Assembly (NCBI RefSeq): GCF_003054045.1 | Contig: NZ_QBKH01000011.1 | Span: forward strand, 43,575-107,574 | Origin: Sphingobacterium faecium | GTDB taxonomy: Bacteria > Bacteroidota > Bacteroidia > Sphingobacteriales > Sphingobacteriaceae | Reading direction: 5' to 3' | DNA: 64,000 bases | Shown: piece after piece, positions 46,117-56,251 of the stretch | Numbering within the stretch: the stretch's first letter is position 1 | How the letters are laid out: each line of letters starts with the position of its first letter | The notes under the pieces: model-generated | What the model was told of the DNA's origin: nothing | Databases searched by the model: none | Seen by the model: only the letters and a program-made list of their open reading frames with translations | Made by a program: the position numbers and the translations under genes

Positions 46117-46272
46117 ATGAATTCTTTAAGAAGAGATCCACTTACTGGCGAAGTATGGAGTAAATCTGATATAGGTGTAACGCAGCATTACAATAGCTTA
46201 AATGATTTTTATGCTGATGGAGCTACTGGGGCAATGTATGCTATGGCCGCTAGAAAATATTATAATTTATAA
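46117..46272 (+). pseudogene. Orphan toxin C-terminus between two immunity genes
   Basis: 51 residues from an ATG at 46117. SLRRDPLTGEVWSKSD and YNSLNDFYADG align with SVRRDPATGKIWSKTD and FNSLEDFYATDG at the C-terminus of the toxin candidate, and both end in a KxYYxL/KQYYKF-like tail. The catalytic Cys and His lie upstream and are missing, so it is a remnant of a second toxin, not an active one. Its position just before the second immunity paralogue shows a duplicated toxin-immunity unit. Confidence 0.75.
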
Positions 46273-46294
46273 CAAAATTTAAATGTAAAAATAC

Positions 46295-47140
46295 ATGAAA
46301 ATTATAATTAAAACAATGTTATTGGTAGTACTTTTGAGTGCAACCAATAATGTTTTGGGTCAGCAAAAAGTTTCATACAAAAATCAAATAAAGAGATCAG
46401 TTGATGTTATATTTGCGACATACGAAAAAATAGATTCTATATCTATTCAGTTTCAGGACAATGAACCTAAGGATTTGTATATATATGTGCAACGCGATTC
46501 AGCAAATATTCCTAATCAGACCTATAGACATATATATTACTCAGCGCTGGACTTTCAAGGCGATGTGTGCTTTATAAAGAAAAATTATCCCTTAATATAT
46601 GATCTTATTTTTAATAAAAAATTAAAGGCGAGTATTAAGAAACCGAAAGATGAGAAAGTTTTTAGAATAGTCATAGATCGTAAAAATGCATATTTTAGAA
46701 ACAACATTCATGCAACCTCCTTAAACACAAGCATTAATAAGGGAATATTAGAAAAATTTCTTTTATTTCTAAATGACAACAATAAAGATCTAGTTATTGC
46801 TCCTGAAGATTCGATTTTAATTTTTCAGGCAGTTGTGAATAGAAATGGCATAATAGCTGAAAACGAGGCATTACATGGTAATAAAGATCAACTTTATACC
46901 TATTTCTTCAAAAATTACGAATATTTTAATAAAAACATTTTAAATTCTGATAAAATAAATATCTATAGCGGATTAATAATCCCATACACAAAAGGTGGTA
47001 GACCATTTCAAAGTATAATAGATGTTTATATACGTGCAAATGCAGACAAAACTTTTACAATATCAGCTAATGGGCGTGAAAGAAAATTAAAAATTAAAAA
47101 ATACGTGAAAGAAGATCAGGATTTTTTAATGATACTTTAA
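46295..47140 (+). CDS. Periplasmic immunity-protein candidate 2 (paralogue)
   Basis: 281 residues with signal peptide (KTMLLVVLLSATNNVLGQ). Same architecture as the 45.2-kb gene but with substantial divergence, as expected for immunity to a different toxin variant. It follows the orphan toxin C-terminus by 22 bp. Confidence 0.65.
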   Translation: MKIIIKTMLLVVLLSATNNVLGQQKVSYKNQIKRSVDVIFATYEKIDSISIQFQDNEPKDLYIYVQRDSANIPNQTYRHIYYSALDFQGDVCFIKKNYPLIYDLIFNKKLKASIKKPKDEKVFRIVIDRKNAYFRNNIHATSLNTSINKGILEKFLLFLNDNNKDLVIAPEDSILIFQAVVNRNGIIAENEALHGNKDQLYTYFFKNYEYFNKNILNSDKINIYSGLIIPYTKGGRPFQSIIDVYIRANADKTFTISANGRERKLKIKKYVKEDQDFLMIL

Positions 47141-47249
47141 CATAAATCATAGTTAACCATTCTGTACCTAGAAAAGTTAACTATATTTTTCAACAAGTAA
47201 GTTAATTCTAAAAATTCTGCAATGAATTGCACTAATTTAATAAAGTATC

Positions 47250-49406
47250 ATGCTTAGTCTATTTATTATTGACTACTATAATCGAAATAGTACTGGATTG
47301 ACTACATATGTAGATCAACTTACAAACTATATTTCGGAAGATCTAAATATTAGACTCCACTTTATATTTGTCAATGCAGATCAACAAAAAAATATTTATA
47401 AAGAACAAGGTGAATATGGGATAAACTACTATGTTCCACACGACATCGCGCTTCCTGAACATACCACAAAGGATGAGAACCTCGCCATATACCTTAGCAA
47501 AGAAATAGATCCAAATCGGGCAACAATCTTACATTTTAATTGGATAAATCACGCGCCTTTTGCGCAATTTCTTAAAGCAAAAATGATATGCAAAACAATA
47601 CTGACCAAACATTGTATACCCTGGAGAGATAATATAACGAACAATTATCCCTTATTTAAACACATAAATGGCTTACTTCTTTCAAAAGAAGAGATAAAGT
47701 ATGTCGATCGATCGCTACTACATGAATGGGTAGCCTACAATGCCGTAGATCATGTAATATGTGTGACAAAATTTGCAGCTTTCACACTACAAAAACTATT
47801 TCAATATCCCGAAAATCAAATGAGTATTGTCCACAATGGACTTAAAGTTGAAAAGCTCGAATTAAAAGATCCGAAGATATTAAGAAAAAAGTACGGATTT
47901 AGTCTTGACGATGAAATTATATTGTATGCAGGCGTAGTGAATCAGAGGAAGGGAGTATTTGAACTTGTGAAAGCTCTGGATAAAATATTGGAAGAAAAAC
48001 CGAATGTTAGACTAATAATTGCTGGAAATGGAAACCACAGCGAGATATTGAAATATGCAAACCAGCGATGGGCAAATTTAACGATAACTGGTTCTTTAGA
48101 AAAATCAGTACTGTTTGATTTTTATCAAATGGCTGATTTAGGTATAGTTCCATCTTATATAGAACAATGCAGTTACACTACAATAGAAATGATGCATCAT
48201 AGTCTCCCGTTGCTTGTAGCTGATGTCGATGGGTTAAAAGAATTAGTCCCGGATGAATATAGTCTACGAACTCCTTTAGTCTTAAACGATAATGATGCAC
48301 ATATTGATGTAAACAAACTTTCGCAAAATATTTTAAGCGTACTCAATAATAAAAATAAAGCTAATAGTAGAGCCAGAAAAGCTAAAAAATATGCTGAGCA
48401 ACATCTTGAAGTAAGTAATATGGGGCAACAGACAGTCAAAATATATAATAGACTGATGGAGGAACAAGAAGCACAAAAAACGTTGAATGGCAATTCAAAT
48501 TATCCACTTGTAAGTGTAATTCTCCCGTGTTATAACGGCGAAAAGTATCTGCGGGAATGCATCAATAGTATACTTTGCCAGAGCTATACTAATCTAGAAA
48601 TAATTATCGTAAATGACGGCTCTACAGATAGTAGTAGTACTATTTTAGAAAGTTATAAAGACACTCGGATCATCTTACTGAATAATAAACGGAATATAGG
48701 GATAGTTGATAGCTTAAACTACGGAATAAAATATGCTAAAGGTAAATATGTTGCTAGAATCGACACGGATGATGTCATGCAACAAAACCGATTGTACAAA
48801 CAGGTGAAGTACTTTGAGGAATCAAATAATGATGAATTAGCACTGGTAGGTAGTCATCATCGTGTGATTAACAGCAAAGGACAATTAATGGGACTAAAAC
48901 AATATCCCAGCAGTCATGAGGAAATTCAGCAAGCAATGCTATTCCAAAATCCATTTTCTCATCCCTCAGTCTTAATACGTGCAGATATTGCAAAAAAAAT
49001 CAAGTATTCAAAAAAATATCCACATGCTGAAGATTATCATCTTTGGTTTAAAATTTTAAAAAAATATAAAGCTGCTAATATTCCAGAATATCTGACACAT
49101 TACCGGATTCATGATGAAAATACATCAAATAAAAATGGTAGAGAGCAACGAGAAAGTGCAGCTAGTCTAATTTCATCTGAACTTGATAAATTAAAGATTG
49201 ATCATTCTGTTGAGGAATTAAAAATTCATATTGCAATTAGTCAAAATTTGGGCAATAAAATATTCAATAATCCGATGCGTATACAATTACTAGATGAGTG
49301 GATTGAGAAGGTATTGCGGTCTCAACAAAAACAGCTGGGTTTTTCTGTCCTCACAGTAAATACGATGAAAGATCACATAAAGCGTAATTACTGCAATATT
49401 AATTAA
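47250..49406 (+). CDS. Bifunctional glycosyltransferase, GT4-GT2 fusion
   Basis: 718 residues. The N-terminal GT4 domain (about 1-395) has the Rossmann pattern with DDEIILYAGVVNQRKGVFEL, NVRLIIAGNG and a C-terminal donor loop VPSYIEQCSYTTIEMMHHSL (E..E-type). The C-terminal GT2 domain (about 410-718) opens VSVILPCYNGEKYLRECINS with NDGST and carries ARIDTDDVMQ (DxD). Fusion of two transferases suggests sequential sugar addition. Third glycosyltransferase gene of the operon, sitting between the immunity genes and the exporter. Confidence 0.85.
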   Translation: MLSLFIIDYYNRNSTGLTTYVDQLTNYISEDLNIRLHFIFVNADQQKNIYKEQGEYGINYYVPHDIALPEHTTKDENLAIYLSKEIDPNRATILHFNWINHAPFAQFLKAKMICKTILTKHCIPWRDNITNNYPLFKHINGLLLSKEEIKYVDRSLLHEWVAYNAVDHVICVTKFAAFTLQKLFQYPENQMSIVHNGLKVEKLELKDPKILRKKYGFSLDDEIILYAGVVNQRKGVFELVKALDKILEEKPNVRLIIAGNGNHSEILKYANQRWANLTITGSLEKSVLFDFYQMADLGIVPSYIEQCSYTTIEMMHHSLPLLVADVDGLKELVPDEYSLRTPLVLNDNDAHIDVNKLSQNILSVLNNKNKANSRARKAKKYAEQHLEVSNMGQQTVKIYNRLMEEQEAQKTLNGNSNYPLVSVILPCYNGEKYLRECINSILCQSYTNLEIIIVNDGSTDSSSTILESYKDTRIILLNNKRNIGIVDSLNYGIKYAKGKYVARIDTDDVMQQNRLYKQVKYFEESNNDELALVGSHHRVINSKGQLMGLKQYPSSHEEIQQAMLFQNPFSHPSVLIRADIAKKIKYSKKYPHAEDYHLWFKILKKYKAANIPEYLTHYRIHDENTSNKNGREQRESAASLISSELDKLKIDHSVEELKIHIAISQNLGNKIFNNPMRIQLLDEWIEKVLRSQQKQLGFSVLTVNTMKDHIKRNYCNIN

Positions 49407-49423
49407 AAATTGATTTAAGCATT

Positions 49424-51643
49424 ATGGATCTTCGGAAATTTCCACTGGACAGGCAACTTGATATGATGGACTGTGGTCCCGCATGTTTAAAAATGATTGC
49501 AAAATTTTATGGTAAATACTATTCATTACAATACTTAAGGGATCTATGTGGTAATACGAGAGAAGGAGTTTCGCTCGCTGGTATTTCACACGGGGCTGAA
49601 ACAATTGGTATCCGCACGTTAGCCGCACATTGTAGCGTAACACAGATTCTCGAAAAAGTTCCTTTACCCATTATCATGCACTGGGATAATAGTCACTTTG
49701 TCGTCTTGTATAAAATAAAAGAAAAGCGAAATAAAGATCTACGTTTTTTTATAGCAGATCCCGCAAAAGGAAAAGTTGAATATAATCAAGATGAATTTGA
49801 AAACGGATGGTTTAAAAACAAAGAAACTGTAACAAAAGGTGTTGCTTTAATTCTTGAACCGCAAGCGGACTTTGCTCAAAGACAAACTGGTGAGAAATCG
49901 CACCGCAATAAACAGTTAGAAAATATTTTAGGGTATTTCACTCCATATAAAAAAAGCTTTTTTTATTTAGCAACTGTAATGTTATTGATTACGGGAATGC
50001 AAGCTATACTACCTTTTATTTCAAAAGCGGTAATTGATGTAGGGATACAGACCCAAGATGTTAGCTTTATCAATATTGTACTTTTTGCAAACCTTGCTTT
50101 AATTGTCAGCATTACTTTAAGTTCAGCTGTCCGAGATTGGATTCTTCAACACCTATCTTCCCGAATTAATATTGCTCTTATCTCCGATTACTTAATTAAA
50201 TTGATGAAGCTTCCTGTGTCATTTTTCGAGAATAAAATGCTTGGAGATATATTACAAAGGGCATACGATCATGAACGGATCAGAACTTTCATCATGAATA
50301 ATTCACTAAATCTGATATTTTCAACATTGACCTTTTTTATATTTAGTATCATACTTTGGATGTACAACAATACTATTTTTTATATTTTCATAGTAGGCAG
50401 TGTGTTATATATATTATGGGTAATAGCGTTTCTTAATCTACGCAAAAAACTGGACTGGGACTATTTCGAATTAACCGCCAAGAACCAAAGTTATTGGGTC
50501 GAAACAATTGGAGGGATTCAGGACATTAAGATTAATAATTATGAGCAGGCAAAAAGATGGAAATGGGAAGGTATACAGGCCAGACTCTTTAAAATTAATC
50601 TGCGAATGCTGGGGATCAATAATATTCAAAATCTTGGAGCAAGCTTTATTGACAGTGTTAAAAATCTACTGATTACTTTTTTTTGCGCTAAAGCTGTTAT
50701 TGCAGGTGAAATTACTTTTGGAGTAATGATTTCAACACAATTCATCATCGGGATGCTAAATGGTCCTGTTCAACAATTAATATCGTTTATGGTATCCTTT
50801 CAATTTGCTCAAATCAGCTTCATGAGACTAAATGAAATTCAGTCACTTGCAGATGAGGATGAAGACATCGGCAACAATGATATGACTCTTGCTGGTATTA
50901 GTGATATTATTGTAAAAAATGTTTCTTTTCAATACACACATGTATCTCCTGTGATCCTCAAAAATGTTAGCCTCATTATCCCTCATGGTAAGGTAACAGC
51001 AATTGTGGGAGACAGTGGCAGCGGGAAATCAACATTATTAAAATTACTCCTACGCTTATATAAACCAAGTTATGGAGAAATATCAGTGGGAAATATGAAT
51101 GTTAATAATATAGGTCTCAGACAGTGGCGCTCTAAATGTGGGGCGGTGATGCAGGAAGGCAAAATTTTTAACGATACGATATTGAATAATATCATTCTTG
51201 ATGATGAAAAGCCTGACAACGAAAGATTAATTAAAGCGGTTACAGCAGCTAATATCGGTCAAGAAATTGAACAGCTGCCTCTGGGTTATCATACGAAGAT
51301 GGGAGAAGATGGACGTGGGTTGAGTGGAGGGCAACGACAACGCGTACTAATAGCCCGGGCATTATATAAAAATCCAGATATCTTATTTTTTGATGAGGCA
51401 ACAAATGCCTTAGATACTATCAATGAGCACAAAATAACTACTGCACTCGACGAAGTTTTTCATGGAAAAACAGTAATTGTTGTAGCACATCGTTTGAGCA
51501 CCATCCGGAAGGCGGAACAGATTGTTGTAATGAGAGATGGTTGCATAGTGGAAGTTGGTAATCACGATAGTTTAATGAATCGCGGGGGAAGATACTTTCA
51601 GTTGGTTGAAAGTCAATCTGAAGTTAAATTTTTAGCCAATTAA
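49424..51643 (+). CDS. Peptidase-containing ABC transporter (C39 peptidase, PCAT)
   Basis: 739 residues. The C39 domain (1-145) has QLDMMDCGPACLKMIAKFYG (Cys17), IIMHWDNSHFVVLYK (His) and FIADPAKGK (Asp). The transmembrane domain spans about 165-450. The ATPase has Walker A IVGDSGSGKST (about 526-536), signature LSGGQRQR (about 632) and Walker B ILFFDEATNALD. Such transporters cut the double-glycine leader and export the cargo. The GG-leader protein encoded 4 kb upstream is the obvious substrate. The next start overlaps this stop by one base. Confidence 0.95.
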   Translation: MDLRKFPLDRQLDMMDCGPACLKMIAKFYGKYYSLQYLRDLCGNTREGVSLAGISHGAETIGIRTLAAHCSVTQILEKVPLPIIMHWDNSHFVVLYKIKEKRNKDLRFFIADPAKGKVEYNQDEFENGWFKNKETVTKGVALILEPQADFAQRQTGEKSHRNKQLENILGYFTPYKKSFFYLATVMLLITGMQAILPFISKAVIDVGIQTQDVSFINIVLFANLALIVSITLSSAVRDWILQHLSSRINIALISDYLIKLMKLPVSFFENKMLGDILQRAYDHERIRTFIMNNSLNLIFSTLTFFIFSIILWMYNNTIFYIFIVGSVLYILWVIAFLNLRKKLDWDYFELTAKNQSYWVETIGGIQDIKINNYEQAKRWKWEGIQARLFKINLRMLGINNIQNLGASFIDSVKNLLITFFCAKAVIAGEITFGVMISTQFIIGMLNGPVQQLISFMVSFQFAQISFMRLNEIQSLADEDEDIGNNDMTLAGISDIIVKNVSFQYTHVSPVILKNVSLIIPHGKVTAIVGDSGSGKSTLLKLLLRLYKPSYGEISVGNMNVNNIGLRQWRSKCGAVMQEGKIFNDTILNNIILDDEKPDNERLIKAVTAANIGQEIEQLPLGYHTKMGEDGRGLSGGQRQRVLIARALYKNPDILFFDEATNALDTINEHKITTALDEVFHGKTVIVVAHRLSTIRKAEQIVVMRDGCIVEVGNHDSLMNRGGRYFQLVESQSEVKFLAN

Positions 51644-52980
51644 TGATGATAATCGAAAAGAAACCCACTGAGATTATTTCGCTCGACAAGAGAACAGAAG
51701 AAATCACAGATATTATTGAACGCATGCCTAATACATTTGCAAAAAATATAACGCTTGTGGTATGTTTTATTGTAATTTTATTGGTTTCCTTTGGTTACAT
51801 CATTAAATATCCTGATATAATTACTGGACAACTAACAATCAATGCTGATCAGGCTCCACTAAGATTGGTTACGGAAATCAATGGGAAATTGAGACTTAAT
51901 GGTATTAAATCTTTAGAAAAGGTCAAAGCCGGCCAAGTAATTGGCTGGATCGATAATGCTACAGATCCACATTTAATTTCAGAAATAAGGACACAAATTT
52001 CTAAACTTAACCTACCCACAAATGATGCGTACAATATTTACAATAATTTGTATAACAATAAAAACTTAGGTGACATTACCGCTCCATATACAAATTTTTT
52101 ATCAGCCTTAAAACAGTTAGCAGATTATCAACACAATCGATTATATGATAAACAGGAACAAGCATTATATGGAATACTACACGAACAAACTCAAGCACTA
52201 ACAGTTTTAAAACATAAAGAATCCATTAGTAAAGAAAATTTAACGTTATCAGATCGAATGTATGAAAGGGATTCTATTCTTTTCAATAGAAAAGTAATTA
52301 GTTTGTCCGAGTTTGAAAAATCGAAAGCCTCCTATTTAGGTTCAAATGACTACTTCCAAACGTCAATCCGTAACACAGGTAGCATACGTGAACAGATTCA
52401 AGGTACTGAAAAAAATATACAGGAAATAAAAGTCAATAAAAGTGAACGGGAGCTGCAACTTAATCTAGAAGTTTTAACTTCTTATAACAATTTAATTGAT
52501 AAGCTAAATAACTGGGAAAAATTATATCTATTTAGAGCACCTTTTGACGGTAAGATTCAATTTTTAAAATTCTGGAACGACAATCAATTCGTGCAGCAAG
52601 GAGAACATCTATTTTCTATTGTTCCATCTCAAAATAATTTGATCGGTCAAGTCATGCTTCCTGTAAATGGTGCCGGTAAAGTAAAAAGCGGTCAAAGTGT
52701 AATCGTGAAATTAGCAGATTATCCATATATGGAATTTGGATATATTAAAGCTACAGTAAACAATATAGATCTAGTAAGTAACAGTACAAAAACTGCAGAT
52801 GGAGATATTGAAACATATCTAGTAACGCTTCATTTTCCGAAAGGATTAACAACAAACTATGGATCAAACCTCGAATTCAGATATGAATCTAAAGGTGTCG
52901 CAGAAATAATAACTAAAGATAGGCGCTTGATAGAACGCTTTTTTGATAACCTTAAGTATATAGCACAACCACAAAACTAA
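51643..52980 (+). CDS. HlyD-family membrane fusion protein
   Basis: 445 residues. One transmembrane helix (about 36-56, ITLVVCFIVILLVSFGYIIK), then a lipoyl-like half (TEINGKLRLNGIKSLEKVKA), a long coiled-coil (LYDKQEQALYGILHEQTQAL onward) and a second barrel half (LYLFRAPFDGKIQFLKFW). Partners the PCAT to bridge the periplasm. Last gene of the operon; no outer-membrane TolC-like gene is present, so one must be supplied elsewhere. Confidence 0.9.
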   Translation: MMIIEKKPTEIISLDKRTEEITDIIERMPNTFAKNITLVVCFIVILLVSFGYIIKYPDIITGQLTINADQAPLRLVTEINGKLRLNGIKSLEKVKAGQVIGWIDNATDPHLISEIRTQISKLNLPTNDAYNIYNNLYNNKNLGDITAPYTNFLSALKQLADYQHNRLYDKQEQALYGILHEQTQALTVLKHKESISKENLTLSDRMYERDSILFNRKVISLSEFEKSKASYLGSNDYFQTSIRNTGSIREQIQGTEKNIQEIKVNKSERELQLNLEVLTSYNNLIDKLNNWEKLYLFRAPFDGKIQFLKFWNDNQFVQQGEHLFSIVPSQNNLIGQVMLPVNGAGKVKSGQSVIVKLADYPYMEFGYIKATVNNIDLVSNSTKTADGDIETYLVTLHFPKGLTTNYGSNLEFRYESKGVAEIITKDRRLIERFFDNLKYIAQPQN

Positions 52981-53011
52981 ATTAGAAATATAGGATTGAA
53001 GTACGAGTATA

Positions 53012-53402
53012 GAATTTGTTCTTTATAACAGACCCATCGATATCTCCACCTACCGCTTCTGATTGTATATGTTTAATTTCATTGAGCAATACAGGAGTGC
53101 CGATAGCGGTGAGCATAAATGATTGGGGTTCCCTTGCCCGAGAGCTCATCAATATTGACGCTGAAGCCTATAACGGCATCTGCCCTATAGCTACGCGCAT
53201 TTTGCTTTAAAGACTCCACTACGCTCTTATATAGCTCCTGTAGTTTGTTTTCATAATTGCGGGAACGACCACCGAAAAAGTCCACGAAGCTGGCTCCGAT
53301 CTCACTCAGAGCATTGGCTCCAATAACAGCTGTTGCTGATATGGGATCAAAATAACGCAGGACTTCTCTCCCCTCGATAGTATTGGTACTGGTAACGATC
53401 AT
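53012..53402 (-). pseudogene. YbjQ gene remnant (unit B copy 4)
   Basis: From an ATG at 53402 the YbjQ domain is intact for about 90 residues (NTIEGREVLRYFDPISATAV, SLKQNARSYRADAVIGFSVN), then shifts frame. The DNA continues to match the YbjQ C-terminal region (reverse complement of ACCGCTTCTGATTGTATATG) until about 53012, where homology stops abruptly just after the exporter operon. This is the best-preserved N-terminal copy and shows the ancestral sequence. Confidence 0.8.
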
Positions 53403-53485
53403 GGTGTACGATGAATACTGTTTTAAAAGCCCGAAAATAAAGCATCAGTTTGATTAAAAAATACGGGAAGCCGTAAGGAAGGAAT

Positions 53486-53529
53486 AAAACATCTAAAGCC
53501 ATTCTTGACAGAATGGCTTTAGATGTTTT
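53486..53529. terminator. Unit-B hairpin, 19-bp perfect stem
   Basis: 53486-53504 pairs perfectly with 53511-53529 around TTGACA. The inner CATTC/GAATG core is shared with four other copies in the window, while the outer part is copy-specific but always self-complementary except at 33.1 kb. Confidence 0.75.
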
Positions 53530-53556
53530 ACTTATATGATCTATTTGATTTAATTT

Positions 53557-53629
53557 ACGTGTTACATTTTTAATCTTTATATAACACGTAATTAACACGT
53601 GTTACATTTATAATCTTTTTATAACACGT
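53557..53629. repeat. Tandem 33-bp palindromic repeats
   Basis: Two 33-bp units (53557-53589 and 53597-53629, 40-bp period) each begin ACGTGTTA and end TAACACGT, so every unit is an inverted repeat. The units differ at a few central bases. They lie between the unit-B hairpin and the convergent lipoprotein gene. Possible protein-binding or recombination sites. Confidence 0.7.
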
Positions 53630-53695
53630 ATTCATGAGAATCACTAAGAGCCTGTGTGCTCATTACTTTGGCACAGATGCTCAATAGTTATATCT

Positions 53696-54709
53696 TTAAA
53701 ATATTTTTATTACTTTACCATCCTTTAAAAAGATATTATCAATCTTTCTCGTACCAAAAATACCTAATCTTTTCAACTTTTTGTCTTCTAGATTGTATTC
53801 TAAAAGTTCGAAATTGACAGTATGGAAATATAGATTATTTAGTGATAGAATCATCTTAGATCCTGATAAATTGTCTTTTTCTGACAACTTTAATAAGACT
53901 TCATTCGAATGACTTACAGGATCAAACAGGTAAATTTGATTATCAAAAGTATAATAAATCAACTTCCCCTTCCAGATTAAGGGTTTCATTCTGTCTTCAA
54001 AATTCACCCGTTCGGAAAACTCGATATTAAGGGTGTTTCCATCCAATATAAAAATCTTTCCGCCATTATAATTACCATTTAAGCCGACAAATAACTTATT
54101 ACCTATGACAGTTAAATACGTATATCCGGAGCCCAGATTAACCTTTTTCAAAAGTTTTCCAGTATCAAGATTTATCATGCTTATGGAGTTACAATTCCAA
54201 TTTGCTACATACAAATTTCCGTTCAAAATCTCCATTGAGTAAGGGGATACATCTGGATGTGCACATACTTCTGAATAAGTATAAGGAATTTTGAGTTTCT
54301 CCTTTCCCGTCACCTTATCTAAGATAATAAATCCGTTATTCTTTAAATTTAGTATAACTTCATTTCCTCTAATTAAAACAGATTTAACAATGCTTATCGT
54401 TTCTAGTTCCCATATATTTCGTTGCTCTGTTAAATCATAGCACACAAATTTTTTATTTGATTCAGAAAAATATAATTTTCCACTATTAATAATAGGTGAA
54501 TAATAAAATAAATCATTAACAGATAACTTCTTTATTACATTATTTGTTCTCAAATCTTCAATTATAATACTTTTTGAAAAAGTATTATAAATAAGGGTAT
54601 CGCCATGTAATACTGATGTTAATATATCTCTATTCTTTTCTGTGGTGACAGATTTGTTCTTGCAACTTATTATTAAAATAACAAGAATAATATAAAATAT
54701 ATGCTTCAT
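53696..54709 (-). CDS. Lipoprotein with PQQ-like beta-propeller
   Basis: 337 residues from the ATG at 54709, chosen because it opens a lipoprotein signal (YIILVILIISCKNKS, Cys at the lipobox). Longer in-frame starts exist upstream but lack a signal. Repeats such as NGFIILDKVTGKEKL, SMINLDTGKLLKKVNLGS and KIFILDGNTL are PQQ/WD-like propeller blades. It follows a truncated CPCC gene by a few bases. Possibly a periplasmic binding or immunity protein. Confidence 0.65.
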   Translation of the reverse strand: MKHIFYIILVILIISCKNKSVTTEKNRDILTSVLHGDTLIYNTFSKSIIIEDLRTNNVIKKLSVNDLFYYSPIINSGKLYFSESNKKFVCYDLTEQRNIWELETISIVKSVLIRGNEVILNLKNNGFIILDKVTGKEKLKIPYTYSEVCAHPDVSPYSMEILNGNLYVANWNCNSISMINLDTGKLLKKVNLGSGYTYLTVIGNKLFVGLNGNYNGGKIFILDGNTLNIEFSERVNFEDRMKPLIWKGKLIYYTFDNQIYLFDPVSHSNEVLLKLSEKDNLSGSKMILSLNNLYFHTVNFELLEYNLEDKKLKRLGIFGTRKIDNIFLKDGKVIKIF

Positions 54710-54714
54710 AATTT

Positions 54715-54849
54715 TAACCATTTGGGTCTTCAAGTTGAATTGGATCGTCTTCAAAAAAAGCAAACTTCACAGATATCATATGAACCATTGGGTCTTTCTT
54801 TAAATGTCTTGTAGCTACAACAGCGGCAAGCAAACTTTTCTGTTACCAT
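54715..54849 (-). pseudogene. Truncated CPCC protein
   Basis: 44 residues: FACRCCSYKTFKERPNGSYD and ICEVCFFEDDPIQLEDPNG, then a stop where the family continues. Its ATG overlaps the stop of the upstream gene (ATGGTAA). The lost 3' end coincides with the start of the propeller lipoprotein gene, suggesting a recombination junction near 54715. Confidence 0.7.
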
Positions 54850-55412
54850 ATTTTCCACCAAGGTTTTTTATTCTCAAAATGAATAAAACTTCCACCCGTC
54901 AAAGTTTTTGTGTCAAGGTCATACTGAAACTCAATCCATTCGTCAGCATCATTCATTGGATAAAACGCTAATCCCGATACTAAATTATTTTCAACTTTAA
55001 TTTCTTTTAATCCATCACACGAAATTGGTTCTGTATTCCAATGTGTTCCATCTTGCTCAAAAATTGTCAGATCGATCTGGTCTTGAAATACATATCTATT
55101 TTTACTTGCTTTAAAAATATCGCAATAGCCAACTCAGAAAACGACGATAGGTTTTGTGTCGTTGGGATTCATTATGTAACAAGTGCCACGAGCAATTACT
55201 AACAAGTTTTGAGTTTTTTCAAGTTCTATAATTTCTGCAAAGTCTGTCCAACCTGGTTGAAAGTTCGCTACCCATTCTGTGCCGTCATTTTTATAGAAAC
55301 GAACAGGAAAACCTTCGGAATAAAATGGTTCTCCACTTTCTGTTACAGACACATACATTGGTCCATAAACTGGCAAAGAAGCCAATATTTCGTATGCCTT
55401 TTTTGTCGTCAT
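54843..55412 (-). pseudogene. Immunity-like gene with internal TGA
   Basis: One frame of 189 residues from an ATG at 55412 to a TAA at 54843-54845, interrupted by a single TGA after 92 residues (...NDTKPIVVF stop VGYCDIFKASKN...). Both halves look like one acidic alpha/beta protein (GTEWVANFQPGWTDFAEIIE; FEQDGTHWNTEPISCDGLKE) ending KKPWWKIW. No signal peptide. The overlap with the CPCC gene supports the read-through frame. Confidence 0.6.
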
Positions 55413-55498
55413 TCAGTTTTTCGTAGTGTAATACCTGCAGTCAAGCATATTGTCAAAACTCTTTTGTTATTTCCTCCAAATCATAATTACCTTACCAG

Positions 55499-56002
55499 TT
55501 ATTTCTTTTTGAGAACCACTTCAAGTTCAAATATTGCATTTTCCTTTATAATTGGGTCATCAACTTTTGTTAACAACTTTAACTTTTGAACTGCTTCAGG
55601 TGTATTAATTGCACTTAATGCCCATATACATTTTTTTGCTATAGCTCTCATTTCGTCGTAATCAGGAACGTCAAGAGCAAATTCATATAATTTGTTCACA
55701 CTTTTAGGGTCTTTAATTAATTCAAGAACGGTTATAATGTCCTCTTCTGAAATGTGCCATTTCTCATCTAAAAGTTGTAGCAAAATATCTGTATAGTCAC
55801 TGTCTGCTCCATCAGTAGAAAGAACGGCCAATGTATTAGCTAATCCCTTTTCATCTTTATTTGTAACATTGTTTTTCAGTAAAGAAAGTGTTTCTTTTTT
55901 AAACTGTAAATGTCGCCCCTCAGGGAACTTATCCCAATAATTATCGAAATAATCATCCCTATTAAATAGTCCTTTATAAAATTTCCAAAAATTAAAGATT
56001 AC
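55499..56002 (-). pseudogene. HEAT-like immunity-type gene, start lost
   Basis: A continuous frame of about 165 residues without ATG at its 5' end. FNRDDYFDNYWDKFPEGRHL opens it, then helical repeats (TDILLQLLDEKWHISEEDII, SVNKLYEFALDVPDYDEM, KCIWALSAINTPEAVQKLKL, AIFELEVVLKKK). A shorter product from a TTG at 55831 is possible. The HEAT-like repeats resemble polymorphic-toxin immunity proteins. The missing start suggests 5' truncation at about 56002. Confidence 0.55.
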
Positions 56003-56251
56003 TTAATTACTTTAAAGCTATTAATCAAATTATTAAATGTAAATCCTAATTCAAGCCGGTGGTCTAACAATATTACTTCTTTTTTATTAGACTTTCATTT
56101 TTCTTAATACGGATTCTCCTTCGCCACAATAAATGACTCTGCAGTAAGTAAAAAGATGATTTATTGAACTTTTGGTTATCAACATAATCCTCATCGTCTG
56201 TCATTTACTCCATCTCAACCATTAACAAATAAATATTGAACTAATGAACTT

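Noticed and set aside
53557..53629. CRISPR array
   Set aside because: Only two palindromic units with a 7-bp gap, no spacers and no cas genes.
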